Assembly (NCBI GenBank): GCA_002840675.1
Contig: PHBR01000009.1
Coordinates: 1-37,202, forward strand
Length of the DNA: 37,202 nt
Origin: Chloroflexi bacterium HGW-Chloroflexi-9
Lineage (GTDB): Bacteria; Chloroflexota; Dehalococcoidia; UBA2979
Reading direction: 5' to 3'
Shown here: positions 16,253-24,869 of the stretch, piece by piece
Numbering within the stretch: position 1 is the stretch's first letter
Layout: every line of letters begins with the position of its first letter
Program-made: the position numbers and the translations under genes
The notes under the pieces: model-generated
Seen by the model: only the letters and a program-made list of their open reading frames with translations
Told to the model about the DNA's origin: nothing
The model's database searches: none

Positions 16253-17902
16253 ATGGCCAGCTACGTGTTCGTCACCGGCGGTGTCGTCTCTTCCGTGGGG
16301 AAGGGCATCGTCGCCGCCTCCCTCGGCCGCATCCTGAAGGCACGAGGGCTCCAGGTTTCAGTGCTCAAACTGGACCCGTACATCAACGTGGATCCCGGCA
16401 CCATGTCCCCGTACCAGCACGGCGAGGTCTTCGTGACCGACGACGGCGCGGAGACGGACCTGGACCTGGGGCACTATGAGCGCTTCGTCGATATTGAACT
16501 CGGGAAGCTGAACTCTTCCTCTTCTGGCCAGATCTACGAAGAGGTGATCCGGAAGGAGCGCCGGGGCGACTACCTCGGCGGCACCATCCAGGCGATCCCG
16601 CACGTCACCAACGAGATCAAGCGCCGCATCCGCCTGGCGGGCACCTCCGCGAAGGCGGACGTGGTGATCGTGGAGGTCGGCGGCACCGTCGGCGACATCG
16701 AGGGCCAGGTGTTCCTGGAGGCGATCTCGCAGATGCGGTACGCCGCGCCGGGCGAGGCGATGTTCATCCACGTCACGCTGCTGCCGTACATCGGCTCCAC
16801 GCACGAACTCAAGACCAAGCCGACCCAGCACTCCGTGCGCGAACTGCGCGCCTTCGGCATCCAGCCGGACGTCATCGTCGCGCGGTCCGACTTCCCGGTG
16901 CCGGAGGCGCTGCGCGAGAAGATCGCGCTGTTCTGCTCCGTGCAGCGCGAGGCCGTGATCCCGCTGCAGACGGCCGACTCCATCTACGAGGTGCCGCTGA
17001 TCCTGGAAGGTTCCGGGCTCGGCCAGATCGTGATGAAGGGCCTGGGGCTGGGCGACGTCAAGCCGGACCTGGAGGACTGGGCGCGGTTCGTGGAGCGGCT
17101 GCACGCCCCGAAGCGCCGCGCCCGCATCGCCATCGTTGGCAAGTACGTCGAACTGCACGACGCGTACCTCTCGATCAAGGAGGCGCTGGTGCACGCCGGC
17201 GTCCACCACGACGGCGCGCTGGACTTCGACTGGGTCCACTCCGAGGACCTTGAGAGCGACTCCGCGGAGCGCGTGATCGGCGACGTGGACGGCATCCTGC
17301 TGTGCCCCGGCTTCGGTGACCGTGGCCTGGAGGGGAAGATCGCGGCCGTGCGCTACGCGCGCGAGCGCCAGATCCCGTACCTCGGGGACTGCCTCGGGCT
17401 GCAGATGCTGGTCGTCGAGTTCGCCCGCCACGTGGCCGGGATGCCCGGCGCGAATACGACCGAGGCGGACCCGAAGACGCCGTTCCCGGTCATCTCCCTG
17501 CTCTCCGAGCAGCAGGAGGTGCACGAGATGGGTGGCACCATGCGCCTGGGCGGGTACGACTGCCGGCTCGTCCCCGGGACGAAGGCGGCCGCTGCCTACG
17601 GTGAGTCCGTGGTGCGCGAGCGGCACCGCCACCGCTACGAGGTGAACAACAGCCTGTTGCCGCAACTGGTGCAGGCCGGGCTGATCGTCGCAGGGCGAGA
17701 CACGGAGACGGGGCTGGTGGAGATCGTGGAGCTGCCAGACCATCCGTTCATGGTGGGTGCGCAGTTCCACCCGGAGTTCACCAGCCGTCCGAACCAGCCC
17801 AACGCACTGTTCCGCGACTTCGTGGGTGCGGCCTTCGTGCACGCCTCGCAGCGGGCTTCCGCCGCCGGGCAGGCCTCCGAGGCCCCCTCGGGCGTCGCGT
17901 GA
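16253..17902 (+). CDS. pyrG: CTP synthase
   Basis: 549 residues, normal length. It aminates UTP to CTP using glutamine and ATP. The amidoligase domain begins YVFVTGGVVSSVGKGI (P-loop) and contains DPYINVDPGTMSPYQHGEVF. It is followed, from about residue 290, by a class I glutamine amidotransferase domain with nucleophile Cys380 in LGDCLGLQM and the His/Glu pair in QFHPEFTSRP. The C-terminal tail is Ala-rich. No ribosome site is visible before the ATG. The stop overlaps the next start as GTGA, so the membrane-protein gene downstream is likely co-translated. Confidence 0.97.
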   Translation: MASYVFVTGGVVSSVGKGIVAASLGRILKARGLQVSVLKLDPYINVDPGTMSPYQHGEVFVTDDGAETDLDLGHYERFVDIELGKLNSSSSGQIYEEVIRKERRGDYLGGTIQAIPHVTNEIKRRIRLAGTSAKADVVIVEVGGTVGDIEGQVFLEAISQMRYAAPGEAMFIHVTLLPYIGSTHELKTKPTQHSVRELRAFGIQPDVIVARSDFPVPEALREKIALFCSVQREAVIPLQTADSIYEVPLILEGSGLGQIVMKGLGLGDVKPDLEDWARFVERLHAPKRRARIAIVGKYVELHDAYLSIKEALVHAGVHHDGALDFDWVHSEDLESDSAERVIGDVDGILLCPGFGDRGLEGKIAAVRYARERQIPYLGDCLGLQMLVVEFARHVAGMPGANTTEADPKTPFPVISLLSEQQEVHEMGGTMRLGGYDCRLVPGTKAAAAYGESVVRERHRHRYEVNNSLLPQLVQAGLIVAGRDTETGLVEIVELPDHPFMVGAQFHPEFTSRPNQPNALFRDFVGAAFVHASQRASAAGQASEAPSGVA

Positions 17903-18366
17903 CGGCCTGGCGGTTCATCCACACGCTCTCGCTGTTCCTGATGATGGTCGGGATCGGCAGCGTGGTCGTCCCGGTCTGGAAGGCGTGGGCGACGCAGGTG
18001 GTCGAGGAGAAGGCGCTGCTCTTCACGGAGGCGCAGCGGAACGAGACCTACTTCCTGCTCCCCGGCTTCATCGCGACGCTGTTCTCCGGCTACGCCTGGG
18101 CGGCGGCGGCGGAACTGAACGTGATCACCACGGGCTGGCTGATGGCGCTGCAGACGCTGACGCTGGTGGACCTGTTCATCTTCGTGCCGCTGCTCGGGGT
18201 CGGGCTCCGGCGCGTGCGTATCCTCTCCCTCGCGGCGAAGAAGCACGGCGAGGTCACGGACGAGCTGCGTGACGCGCTGGCGGACAACGTCCCGCTGGTC
18301 TTCGGCACCGTGATCGTCCTGACCGTGCCGGTCATGGCCTGGCTGGCGATCTTCAAGCCGTTCTAG
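17899..18366 (+). CDS. DUF2269-like four-helix membrane protein
   Basis: 155 residues, GTG start overlapping the pyrG stop by four bases. Four hydrophobic segments are visible: about 5-28 (FIHTLSLFLMMVGIGSVVVPVW), 50-68, 75-102 and 132-152. His8 sits in helix one, as in the four-helix gene of the purA operon. The family is annotated only as predicted integral membrane protein; the role is unknown. Two such proteins, each in an operon with a nucleotide-synthesis gene (purA, pyrG), is notable but may be chance. Confidence 0.7.
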   Translation: MTAWRFIHTLSLFLMMVGIGSVVVPVWKAWATQVVEEKALLFTEAQRNETYFLLPGFIATLFSGYAWAAAAELNVITTGWLMALQTLTLVDLFIFVPLLGVGLRRVRILSLAAKKHGEVTDELRDALADNVPLVFGTVIVLTVPVMAWLAIFKPF

Positions 18367-18371
18367 TCACG

Positions 18372-18398
18372 CCACCTGCGGCGTTTGCCGGCGGGTGG
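18372..18398 (+). promoter_or_regulatory. Hairpin in front of the transaldolase ribosome site
   Basis: CCACC (18372-18376) pairs with GGTGG (18394-18398), and the interior adds further GC pairs around a GTTT loop. It sits between the membrane-protein stop and the AGGAG ribosome site. It could be a weak terminator or a translation-control stem. Confidence 0.3.
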
Positions 18399-18413
18399 AG
18401 GTAGGAGCACCTC

Positions 18414-19061
18414 GTGCGCATCTTCCTGGACACCGCGAACATCGATGACATCCGTCGCGGTGCCGCGCTGGGCGTGGTGGACGGGGTCACGACCAACCCC
18501 ACGCTGGTCGCGCGCGAGGGCGTGGACTACAAGACCCGCGTCCTGGAGATCTGCGACGTCGTGGACGGCCCCATCTCCGCGGAATGCATCTCGATGGAAC
18601 TCGAGCAGCTGGTCGCGGAGGCGCGCCGCGTTGCCGCCTGGCATCCCAACGTGGTCGTCAAGATCCCGATGAGCGAGGTGGGCCTGCAGGCGACGAAGCG
18701 CCTGTCCGCCGAGGGCATCAAGATCAACACCACGCTGGTGTTCTCCGCGAACCAGGCGCTCCTGGCGGCGAAGGCCGGCACCACCTTCGTCTCGCCCTTT
18801 GTCGGCCGGCTGAACGACGCTGGCCACGACGGGACCGAGGTGATCCGCGAGATCGTCGCGACCTACGACGCCTTCAACCTGCCGGCGCAGGTGCTGGCCG
18901 CCAGCATCCGCAACCCTCGCGACGTCACGGAGGCGGCGCTGGCCGGTGCGCACATCGCCACCATCCCCGCGGCGGTTCTCTTCCAGATGATTCAGCACCC
19001 GCTCACAGACAGGGGAATCGAGATCTTCTTGAAGGATGCCCAGAAGTACGCGCCGGTCTAG
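18414..19061 (+). CDS. Short transaldolase / fructose-6-phosphate aldolase family protein
   Basis: 215 residues, GTG start with AGGAG seven bases upstream. It belongs to the compact transaldolase subfamily (TalC/FSA/MipB). MRIFLDTANIDDI supplies the N-terminal Asp, GVTTNPTL the phosphate-side loop, and Lys83 in NVVVKIPM is the Schiff-base lysine. INTTLVFSANQA and FVSPFVGRLND are the remaining signatures. Transaldolase and fructose-6-phosphate aldolase activity cannot be separated by eye, so I give no symbol. It would work in the non-oxidative pentose phosphate pathway. It lies 47 bases after the membrane gene and may share the pyrG transcript. Confidence 0.9.
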   Translation: MRIFLDTANIDDIRRGAALGVVDGVTTNPTLVAREGVDYKTRVLEICDVVDGPISAECISMELEQLVAEARRVAAWHPNVVVKIPMSEVGLQATKRLSAEGIKINTTLVFSANQALLAAKAGTTFVSPFVGRLNDAGHDGTEVIREIVATYDAFNLPAQVLAASIRNPRDVTEAALAGAHIATIPAAVLFQMIQHPLTDRGIEIFLKDAQKYAPV

Positions 19062-19112
19062 GCGCGCAGATTGCACCCGGCGCGGGCGTCAGGATGTGCC
19101 CTCGCCCGTCAC

Positions 19113-19142
19113 TTGTCGAATCGCGGTGCCGTCGTCTAGCAT
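19113..19142 (+). promoter_or_regulatory. Candidate rho promoter
   Basis: TTGTCG (19113-19118), an 18-base spacer, and TAGCAT (19137-19142). The leader to the rho ATG would be about 85 bases, room for the autogenous control known for rho genes, but no attenuator is obvious. Confidence 0.4.
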
Positions 19143-19234
19143 GAAGACGGCTCCACGTTCGTGGAAGCCCTCCCGTTAGTCCCCGTGCCACCCAATCGCG
19201 CACCGGACGCCCTCTCACAGAGCAGGCCCTATAT

Positions 19235-20695
<1,461 letters not shown>

Positions 20696-20726
20696 TCTTC
20701 GCCCGGACGCCTCGTCCCGGTCGACC

Positions 20727-20756
20727 GCGACGCCCGCCCTCACCGGCGGGCGTCGC
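20727..20756 (+). terminator. Hairpin after rho
   Basis: Perfect 12-bp stem GCGACGCCCGCC / GGCGGGCGTCGC with loop CTCACC, 31 bases after the rho stop. There is no T-run, so it may protect a 3' end rather than terminate alone. Confidence 0.6.
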
Positions 20757-20812
20757 TGCGTCGGAGGGGGCGGGAACGTCGCGGGGAGCCCCGGAACCCC
20801 TGCTGATTGGCG

Positions 20813-20828
20813 TCGCACGATCGTGCGA
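20813..20828. promoter_or_regulatory. Perfect 16-bp palindrome, possible operator
   Basis: TCGCACGATCGTGCGA reads the same on both strands and is followed by the AT-rich ATATTCATAG. It lies about 130 bases upstream of the candidate promoter of the LysM/M23 peptidase gene. The size and symmetry fit a dimeric regulator site; the regulator is unknown. Confidence 0.4.
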
Positions 20829-20953
20829 TATTCATAGGCTCCGATGGCGGATTGGAGTTGTTTGTGCTCCCGGGCACTAGTTAACCTTTCCCTTGTCCAG
20901 TCGGGGTGGGGAACTCCTGCCGCCTTGCTCAGCGGGTTGACGGCGGGCTGGAG

Positions 20954-20962
20954 TGCTAGGAT
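20954..20962 (+). promoter_or_regulatory. Candidate extended -10 promoter of the LysM/M23 gene
   Basis: TGCTAGGAT is an extended -10 (TGn plus TAGGAT). TTGACG at 20937-20942 is a good -35 hexamer, but the 14-base spacer is short for ordinary sigma-70 use. Confidence 0.35.
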
Positions 20963-21115
20963 TCGCGCGCGGGCGACGGCTCGTGGCGTGTCCTGCGCCG
21001 GTGTCCGTGACGTCAATCGGCACGGAAACTCAGGGAGCCGTCCATCAACGGGACCATCCAACCGCCCCGGCCTCAGCGTCGCAGTCGAACGCTGCTCCGC
21101 GCCCGCGCGGCTCGC

Positions 21116-22216
21116 GTGACGGTGACGCGCTCCCGCCACGCCGTGCACTTCGGTGTCCTCACCTCTCTCTTTCTGCTCATCGTCGGCATCGGTGCCTTCC
21201 CGGTCCCGACAACCGAGGCGGCTAGCACCCCGGTGCTGCGCGCCGACCGCTTCACCCTCCCCGGCCTCGCCGCCTCCGTCCCCACCGCCGGCGCCACCTC
21301 GCTCTCGGCCGGCCCCGTGCCGCTGACCGTCGTGGTCCCGCCATCCGTGGCGGATGCGCTGCTCCAGGGTGACAACCGTGCGCTGAACGCCCGCGCGCAA
21401 CTTGCCGCGCTACAGGAGAACTCGTCGCAGGCCTCGGGCGGCGTCGATAACGGCACCAGCAACGAGCGCATCCCGATCTTCTTTGAGTACGAGGTTCAGG
21501 CCGGCGACACGATCTCTGGCATCGCTTCCCGCTTCGGCGTGTCCCCGTCCTCCATCACCTGGAACAACGTGGACGTGCTGAGCGACACCGACCTCCTGCA
21601 GCTCGGGATGAAATTGCAGATCCCGAGCGTGGACGGCATCATCCACTCGGTCCGCGTCGGTGAGACGGTGACCGCAATCTCGGCGCGGTATGACGCCGAC
21701 TGGCAGGACGTGGTCGCCTTCCGCGCGAACGGCCTGGACGGTGACCCGAACAACATCCGCGAGGGCTCGCTGATCCTGGTGCCGGGTGGCCGCAAGGTGC
21801 CGCTGGCGCCCGCGCCCTCACTCCCGGTGGTGGCGCCGGTCGGGAACGGTGGCAGCGGCTGGATCTGGCCCTCGGGTGGTCTGTTGACCTCCGCCTTTGG
21901 CCCGTCGCACCCGCTCGGGATCGACCTTGCGATGTCGTCCGGGAGCGCCATCGCCGCCGCCAAGTCCGGCCAGGTTACGTTCGCGGGTGGCAACCCCTGC
22001 TGTTCGTATGGCTTCCACATCATCGTCGACCACGGCGATGGCTATGAGACCGTCTACGCGCACCTCTCCGACTTCGCGGTTGGCAACGGCCAGTTCGTGA
22101 ACGCCGGTGACATCATTGGCTTCAGCGGCAACTCCGGCCGCTCCACCGGCCCGCACCTGCACTTCGAGGTCAGGCGTAACGGCTCCTACTTGGATCCGCT
22201 CACCTTCTTGCCGTAG
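21116..22216 (+). CDS. Secreted LysM-domain M23 peptidase
   Basis: 366 residues, GTG start. An N-terminal signal segment (VLTSLFLLIVGIGAFPVP) is followed by about 90 residues of Ala/Pro/Thr-rich linker. Two LysM domains follow, at about 124-168 (QAGDTISGIASRFGVSPSSI) and 175-222. The C-terminal lysostaphin-type M23 domain has zinc ligands in HPLGIDLA and HLHFEV plus the catalytic-region His of YAHLSDF. Such proteins cut or bind peptidoglycan or another cell-surface polymer outside the membrane. Two Cys residues (NPCCSYG) in the M23 domain could pair. It ends at a strong bidirectional terminator. Confidence 0.9.
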   Translation: MTVTRSRHAVHFGVLTSLFLLIVGIGAFPVPTTEAASTPVLRADRFTLPGLAASVPTAGATSLSAGPVPLTVVVPPSVADALLQGDNRALNARAQLAALQENSSQASGGVDNGTSNERIPIFFEYEVQAGDTISGIASRFGVSPSSITWNNVDVLSDTDLLQLGMKLQIPSVDGIIHSVRVGETVTAISARYDADWQDVVAFRANGLDGDPNNIREGSLILVPGGRKVPLAPAPSLPVVAPVGNGGSGWIWPSGGLLTSAFGPSHPLGIDLAMSSGSAIAAAKSGQVTFAGGNPCCSYGFHIIVDHGDGYETVYAHLSDFAVGNGQFVNAGDIIGFSGNSGRSTGPHLHFEVRRNGSYLDPLTFLP

Positions 22217-22240
22217 CCACGGCCGGTACCCACGACACGA

Positions 22241-22266
22241 AAGAGGCGCCCCGCAGGGCGCCTCTT
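22241..22266. terminator. Bidirectional terminator between the M23 and MBL-fold genes
   Basis: Perfect 11-bp stem AAGAGGCGCCC / GGGCGCCTCTT with loop CGCA, 24 bases after the M23 stop and 31 before the stop of the convergent gene. Stem-end A/T pairs supply the T-run in both directions. Confidence 0.85.
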
Positions 22267-22297
22267 CGCTTCGGTCATCTCGCGTCGAAAGGGTCGG

Positions 22298-22936
22298 CTA
22301 GGCGCGCGCCTCCAGCAGGACGATGCGGCGCGTCTCACCATCGAAGGAGCGGGAGTTGATGGTGAAGCGGCTGACCGGTTCCTCCGGGGTGCCGCCCAGC
22401 GCGCGGACGAAGGTCTTCAGCGCCGCCTCGTCGGACGGCTCGTAGCCGACCGGGATCACGATCGAGGGCTCCATCGCGCGGACCGCCTTCGCGGCGTCCT
22501 CCGGCGCGAGCGTGTCCGGCAGGGCGATCGGCACGATCACGATGTCGGCGCGGGTCAACAGGTCGAGTTGCGCCGTGGTGAGCGGCGTCCCCAGTCCGCC
22601 CAGGTGCGCGACGCGCATCTGCTCGGCCTCGAAGAGCCAGAGAGTGCTGGCCAGAGCGGCCGGGTCGCCCTCGCCGCGGAGCCAGCCGCGGACGGACTCG
22701 ACCTGCACACCGCGGATCTCGTATTCGCCGGGGCCCACCAGGATCATCGGCTCGCCGTCCGCCGGCGCCACGCCGGCGGTGCCGTTCCGCATGGGGTCGT
22801 CGTGGCTGATGGTGATGATGTGGGCGTCCGGCCGGCCCATCGTCCCGCCGATGCTCTTGGTGTACGGGTCCATGACCACGGCGGCGGTGCGCGTGCGCAT
22901 GCGCGTTGCGGCGTACCCGAGCCAGGTCAAATCCAT
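22298..22936 (-). CDS. Metallo-beta-lactamase-fold protein lacking metal ligands
   Basis: 212 residues, ATG with GGAGG upstream. The layout MDLTWLGYAATRM, VVMDPYTKSIGG, ISHDDP, VGPGEYEIRGV, HLGGLGTPLT and IVIPVGYEPSD follows UlaG/UPF0173-type MBL proteins. The HxHxDH metal motif is reduced to HDDPMR (residues 45-50), the bridging Asp of LGDLG is Gly114, and the last His of the PMHY block is Gly164. Only His45 remains. A binuclear metal site is therefore not expected, so it may be a structural or ligand-binding relative. It seems to have its own promoter, TACGAT on the minus strand. Confidence 0.75.
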   Translation of the reverse strand: MDLTWLGYAATRMRTRTAAVVMDPYTKSIGGTMGRPDAHIITISHDDPMRNGTAGVAPADGEPMILVGPGEYEIRGVQVESVRGWLRGEGDPAALASTLWLFEAEQMRVAHLGGLGTPLTTAQLDLLTRADIVIVPIALPDTLAPEDAAKAVRAMEPSIVIPVGYEPSDEAALKTFVRALGGTPEEPVSRFTINSRSFDGETRRIVLLEARA

Positions 22937-22966
22937 GAAGCCTCCGGAGATGCAGGGGATTGAGGA

Positions 22967-22972
22967 ATCGTA
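22967..22972 (-). promoter_or_regulatory. Candidate -10 of the MBL-fold gene
   Basis: TACGAT on the minus strand, 30 bases before the ATG at 22936. The same hexamer precedes dnaJ and the 31380-32408 peptidase. Confidence 0.4.
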
Positions 22973-22981
22973 CCGACGGCC

Positions 22982-23013
22982 CCGGACTCAGGCCACCGCG
23001 CGCCCTGAGCCGG
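22982..23013 (-). terminator. Hairpin just after fabH
   Basis: CCGG-A-CTCAGG pairs with CCTGAG-CCGG across an 11-base loop, with one bulged A. It lies five bases past the fabH stop and has no T-run. Confidence 0.5.
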
Positions 23014-23018
23014 AGCGG

Positions 23019-24053
23019 TCAGGCGCCCGCGGAGCGGGCGGCCGAGGCGGCGACGAGGCGACGAGAGCCAACGCCGGCCCACTCGATCACCATCGCGCCC
23101 CAGGAGAGGCCACCTCCGAACGAGGCGAAGAGCACGCGATCGCCGGGCTTCAGCCGGCCTTCCGCTTCCGCCTCGGCCAGTGCGATCGGGATCGTGGCGC
23201 TGGACGTATTCCCGTAGCGGTCTACGTTCACGTAGACCCGGTCCATCGGGAGCCCCAGGCGGTCGGACATGGCGGTGATGATGCGCATGTTGGCCTGGTG
23301 CGGCACGGCGAGGGCGATGTCGTCCACGGTGAGGCCCGCGCGGGCGATCACCTCGGTCGCGGAGTCGCACATCATGGTGACGGCCTGGCGGAAGACCGCG
23401 CGCCCGTCCATGATGATCTTCGCCTCCTGCTGCAGTCCGTCGACCAGTGGCGAGCACGGGCCGTGCGAGTACAGGAGCCCCGCCTGGCTGCCGTCCGAGC
23501 GCAGGAGGAGCGAGTCGATCGAGCCGGGCTCGCCGGGCACCGCACGCTCCAGGACCACTGCGCCGGCGCCGTCGCCGAAGAGCACGCAGGTGCCTCGGTC
23601 GGTCCAGTCCACGATCCGGGAGAGCGTCTCGGCGCCCACCACCAGCACGCGCTCCGCGCTGCCGGTGGCGATGAACTGCGCGCCGGTGGCGAGCCCGGAC
23701 AGGAATCCGACGCAGGCAGCGTTCACGTCAAAGGCGCCCGCGTGGGTGGCGCCGATGGCGTTCTGGATTGCGGAGGCGGTCGCCGGGAACAGCCCGTCCG
23801 GGGTGCATGTGCCGGTAATCACGAGGTCGATCTCCGCGCCGGTGATCCCGGCGGAGGCCAGGGCGCGTCGCGCCGCCTCCGTGCCCATGCTGCTGGTGGT
23901 CTCGTGGGGGGCGGCGATGCGCCGCTCGCGGATGCCGGTGCGCTCCACGATCCACTCGCTGGAGGTCTCGACCGTGGCCTCGAGCTCTTCGTTCGTCATG
24001 ACGCGTTCCGGCACATAGCGACCGACGCCAGAGATCCGTGCCGCCAGCGTCAT
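23019..24053 (-). CDS. fabH: 3-oxoacyl-ACP synthase III (KAS III)
   Basis: 344 residues from ATG 24053; the track ORF extends to 24818 through the sigma-factor gene in another frame. KAS III starts fatty-acid synthesis by condensing acyl-CoA with malonyl-ACP. The catalytic triad is complete: Cys114 in NAACVGF, His251 in PHQANMRI, and Asn281 in RYGNTSSATIP. A 20-residue Ala/Arg/Ser tail follows the usual end near MVIEWAG. No other fab gene is in the window, and some homologues act in secondary metabolism. The start overlaps the sigma-factor stop by four bases (ATGA). GAGGA lies about eight bases before the ATG. Confidence 0.9.
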   Translation of the reverse strand: MTLAARISGVGRYVPERVMTNEELEATVETSSEWIVERTGIRERRIAAPHETTSSMGTEAARRALASAGITGAEIDLVITGTCTPDGLFPATASAIQNAIGATHAGAFDVNAACVGFLSGLATGAQFIATGSAERVLVVGAETLSRIVDWTDRGTCVLFGDGAGAVVLERAVPGEPGSIDSLLLRSDGSQAGLLYSHGPCSPLVDGLQQEAKIIMDGRAVFRQAVTMMCDSATEVIARAGLTVDDIALAVPHQANMRIITAMSDRLGLPMDRVYVNVDRYGNTSSATIPIALAEAEAEGRLKPGDRVLFASFGGGLSWGAMVIEWAGVGSRRLVAASAARSAGA

Positions 24054-24733
24054 TGACGAGTCCTCTCGCGGCTCCCCGATCCGGCGCTGTCCTCTGCCAG
24101 GTCGGCGAGCAGCGCATGCAGTTCGCGGAGCGTGCGGTGGTGCAGTGCCTTCACTGCGCCCTCCGTCCGGCCCATCATACGTCCGATCTCGGCGTTCGTT
24201 CTTCCATCCACGTACTTGAGCGCGATCAGTTCCTGGCGCTCCGGGGGGAGCGAGGAAATGGCGGCGCGTACCTGCGCGATCACTTCGTTCTGCTCCAGGG
24301 AGGACTCCGGCCCGGGCACAGTGGAGGCCACCTCCATCGCCGCGTCCAGCGCGGCGGTGGCCGGCCGCCGGCCGCGGTCCCGGTACCAGTTCACCAGCAG
24401 GTTGTGGGCGATGCTCATCAGCCAGGAGGAGAACCCCGCCCCGCGGCCCCGGTACTGCTCCAGGCTGGCGAGGGCGTTCAGGAATACGCGCGAGGTCAGC
24501 TCCTCCGCCTCTGCCGGGTCGGACGTGCGGGCGAGGAGGTAGCGGTAGACGCGGGTCGCGTGGGCCTCGTAGAGCGCCGAGAAGGCGGAGCGGTCCTCCA
24601 GGGCGCGCTCCGCCAGGCGCTCGTCCTGCTCGTCGCGGGCACGAGGTGGTCGTTCGGCGGCCGGGCGGCCGGTGCGGCGGGGGCGAGGGGCGGGCTGGGA
24701 CGTCTTCGGCCTCCATCGTCGCGACCCTCCCAC
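24050..24733 (-). CDS. ECF-type RNA polymerase sigma factor
   Basis: 227 residues if it starts at GTG 24733. Region 2 runs from AFSALYEAHATRVYRYLLAR through FSSWLMSIAHNLLVNWYRDR, and region 4 is LPPERQELIALKYVDGRTNAEIGRMMGRTEGAVK. Only these two regions exist, so it is a group 4 (ECF) factor. The first 35 residues are Arg/Pro-rich and no ribosome site precedes GTG 24733, so the true start is unsure, although no other start codon is evident before region 2. No anti-sigma gene is adjacent. Instead fabH overlaps its 3' end. It is divergent from the heat-shock operon, with 136 bases between the starts. Confidence 0.85.
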   Translation of the reverse strand: MGGSRRWRPKTSQPAPRPRRTGRPAAERPPRARDEQDERLAERALEDRSAFSALYEAHATRVYRYLLARTSDPAEAEELTSRVFLNALASLEQYRGRGAGFSSWLMSIAHNLLVNWYRDRGRRPATAALDAAMEVASTVPGPESSLEQNEVIAQVRAAISSLPPERQELIALKYVDGRTNAEIGRMMGRTEGAVKALHHRTLRELHALLADLAEDSAGSGSRERTRQ

Positions 24734-24789
24734 CGGGGAAGGTGGGGCCGCGCCCGCGCCCCCGAGTATAGGGAGTCGCCGGTCCAGGA

Positions 24790-24819
24790 TTGACCCCCGG
24801 AGGGGAGCCTGAATACAAT
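24790..24819 (+). promoter_or_regulatory. Sigma-70-type promoter of the hrcA operon
   Basis: TTGACC (24790-24795), 18-base spacer, TACAAT (24814-24819). It is the best promoter match in the window. The start point would fall near 24826, just before the CIRCE element, which is the classic arrangement for HrcA repression. Confidence 0.8.
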
Positions 24820-24830
24820 CGAAAGGCGAT

Positions 24831-24857
24831 TTAGCACTCTCATGGCGAGAGTGCTAA
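24831..24857 (+). promoter_or_regulatory. CIRCE operator
   Basis: TTAGCACTC-N9-GAGTGCTAA, a perfect match to the canonical inverted repeat. It lies between the promoter and the hrcA ribosome site GGAGG (24859-24863). The heat-shock repressor HrcA binds this element, so the operon is expected to be autoregulated. Confidence 0.97.
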
Positions 24858-24869
24858 CGGAGGACAGAG

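Larger units (their letters stand above)
20757..21115 (+). other. Spacer upstream of the LysM/M23 gene
   Basis: About 360 bases with no supportable gene. It contains the 16-bp palindrome at 20813-20828 and a -10-like element at 20954-20962. The rest shows nothing I can name. The leader from the candidate promoter to the GTG start is about 145 bases long. Confidence 0.5.

Noticed and set aside
15211-16479. 422-aa plus-strand ORF over the enoyl-CoA hydratase gene
   Set aside because: It runs through the repeat spacer and antisense to a clear crotonase, with no recognisable domain.
16358-17842. 494-aa minus-strand ORF opposite pyrG
   Set aside because: High-GC shadow ORF of the CTP synthase gene.
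23019-24818. 599-aa version of FabH fused to an N-terminal extension
   Set aside because: The extension is another frame of the sigma-factor gene; KAS III homology starts at ATG 24053.
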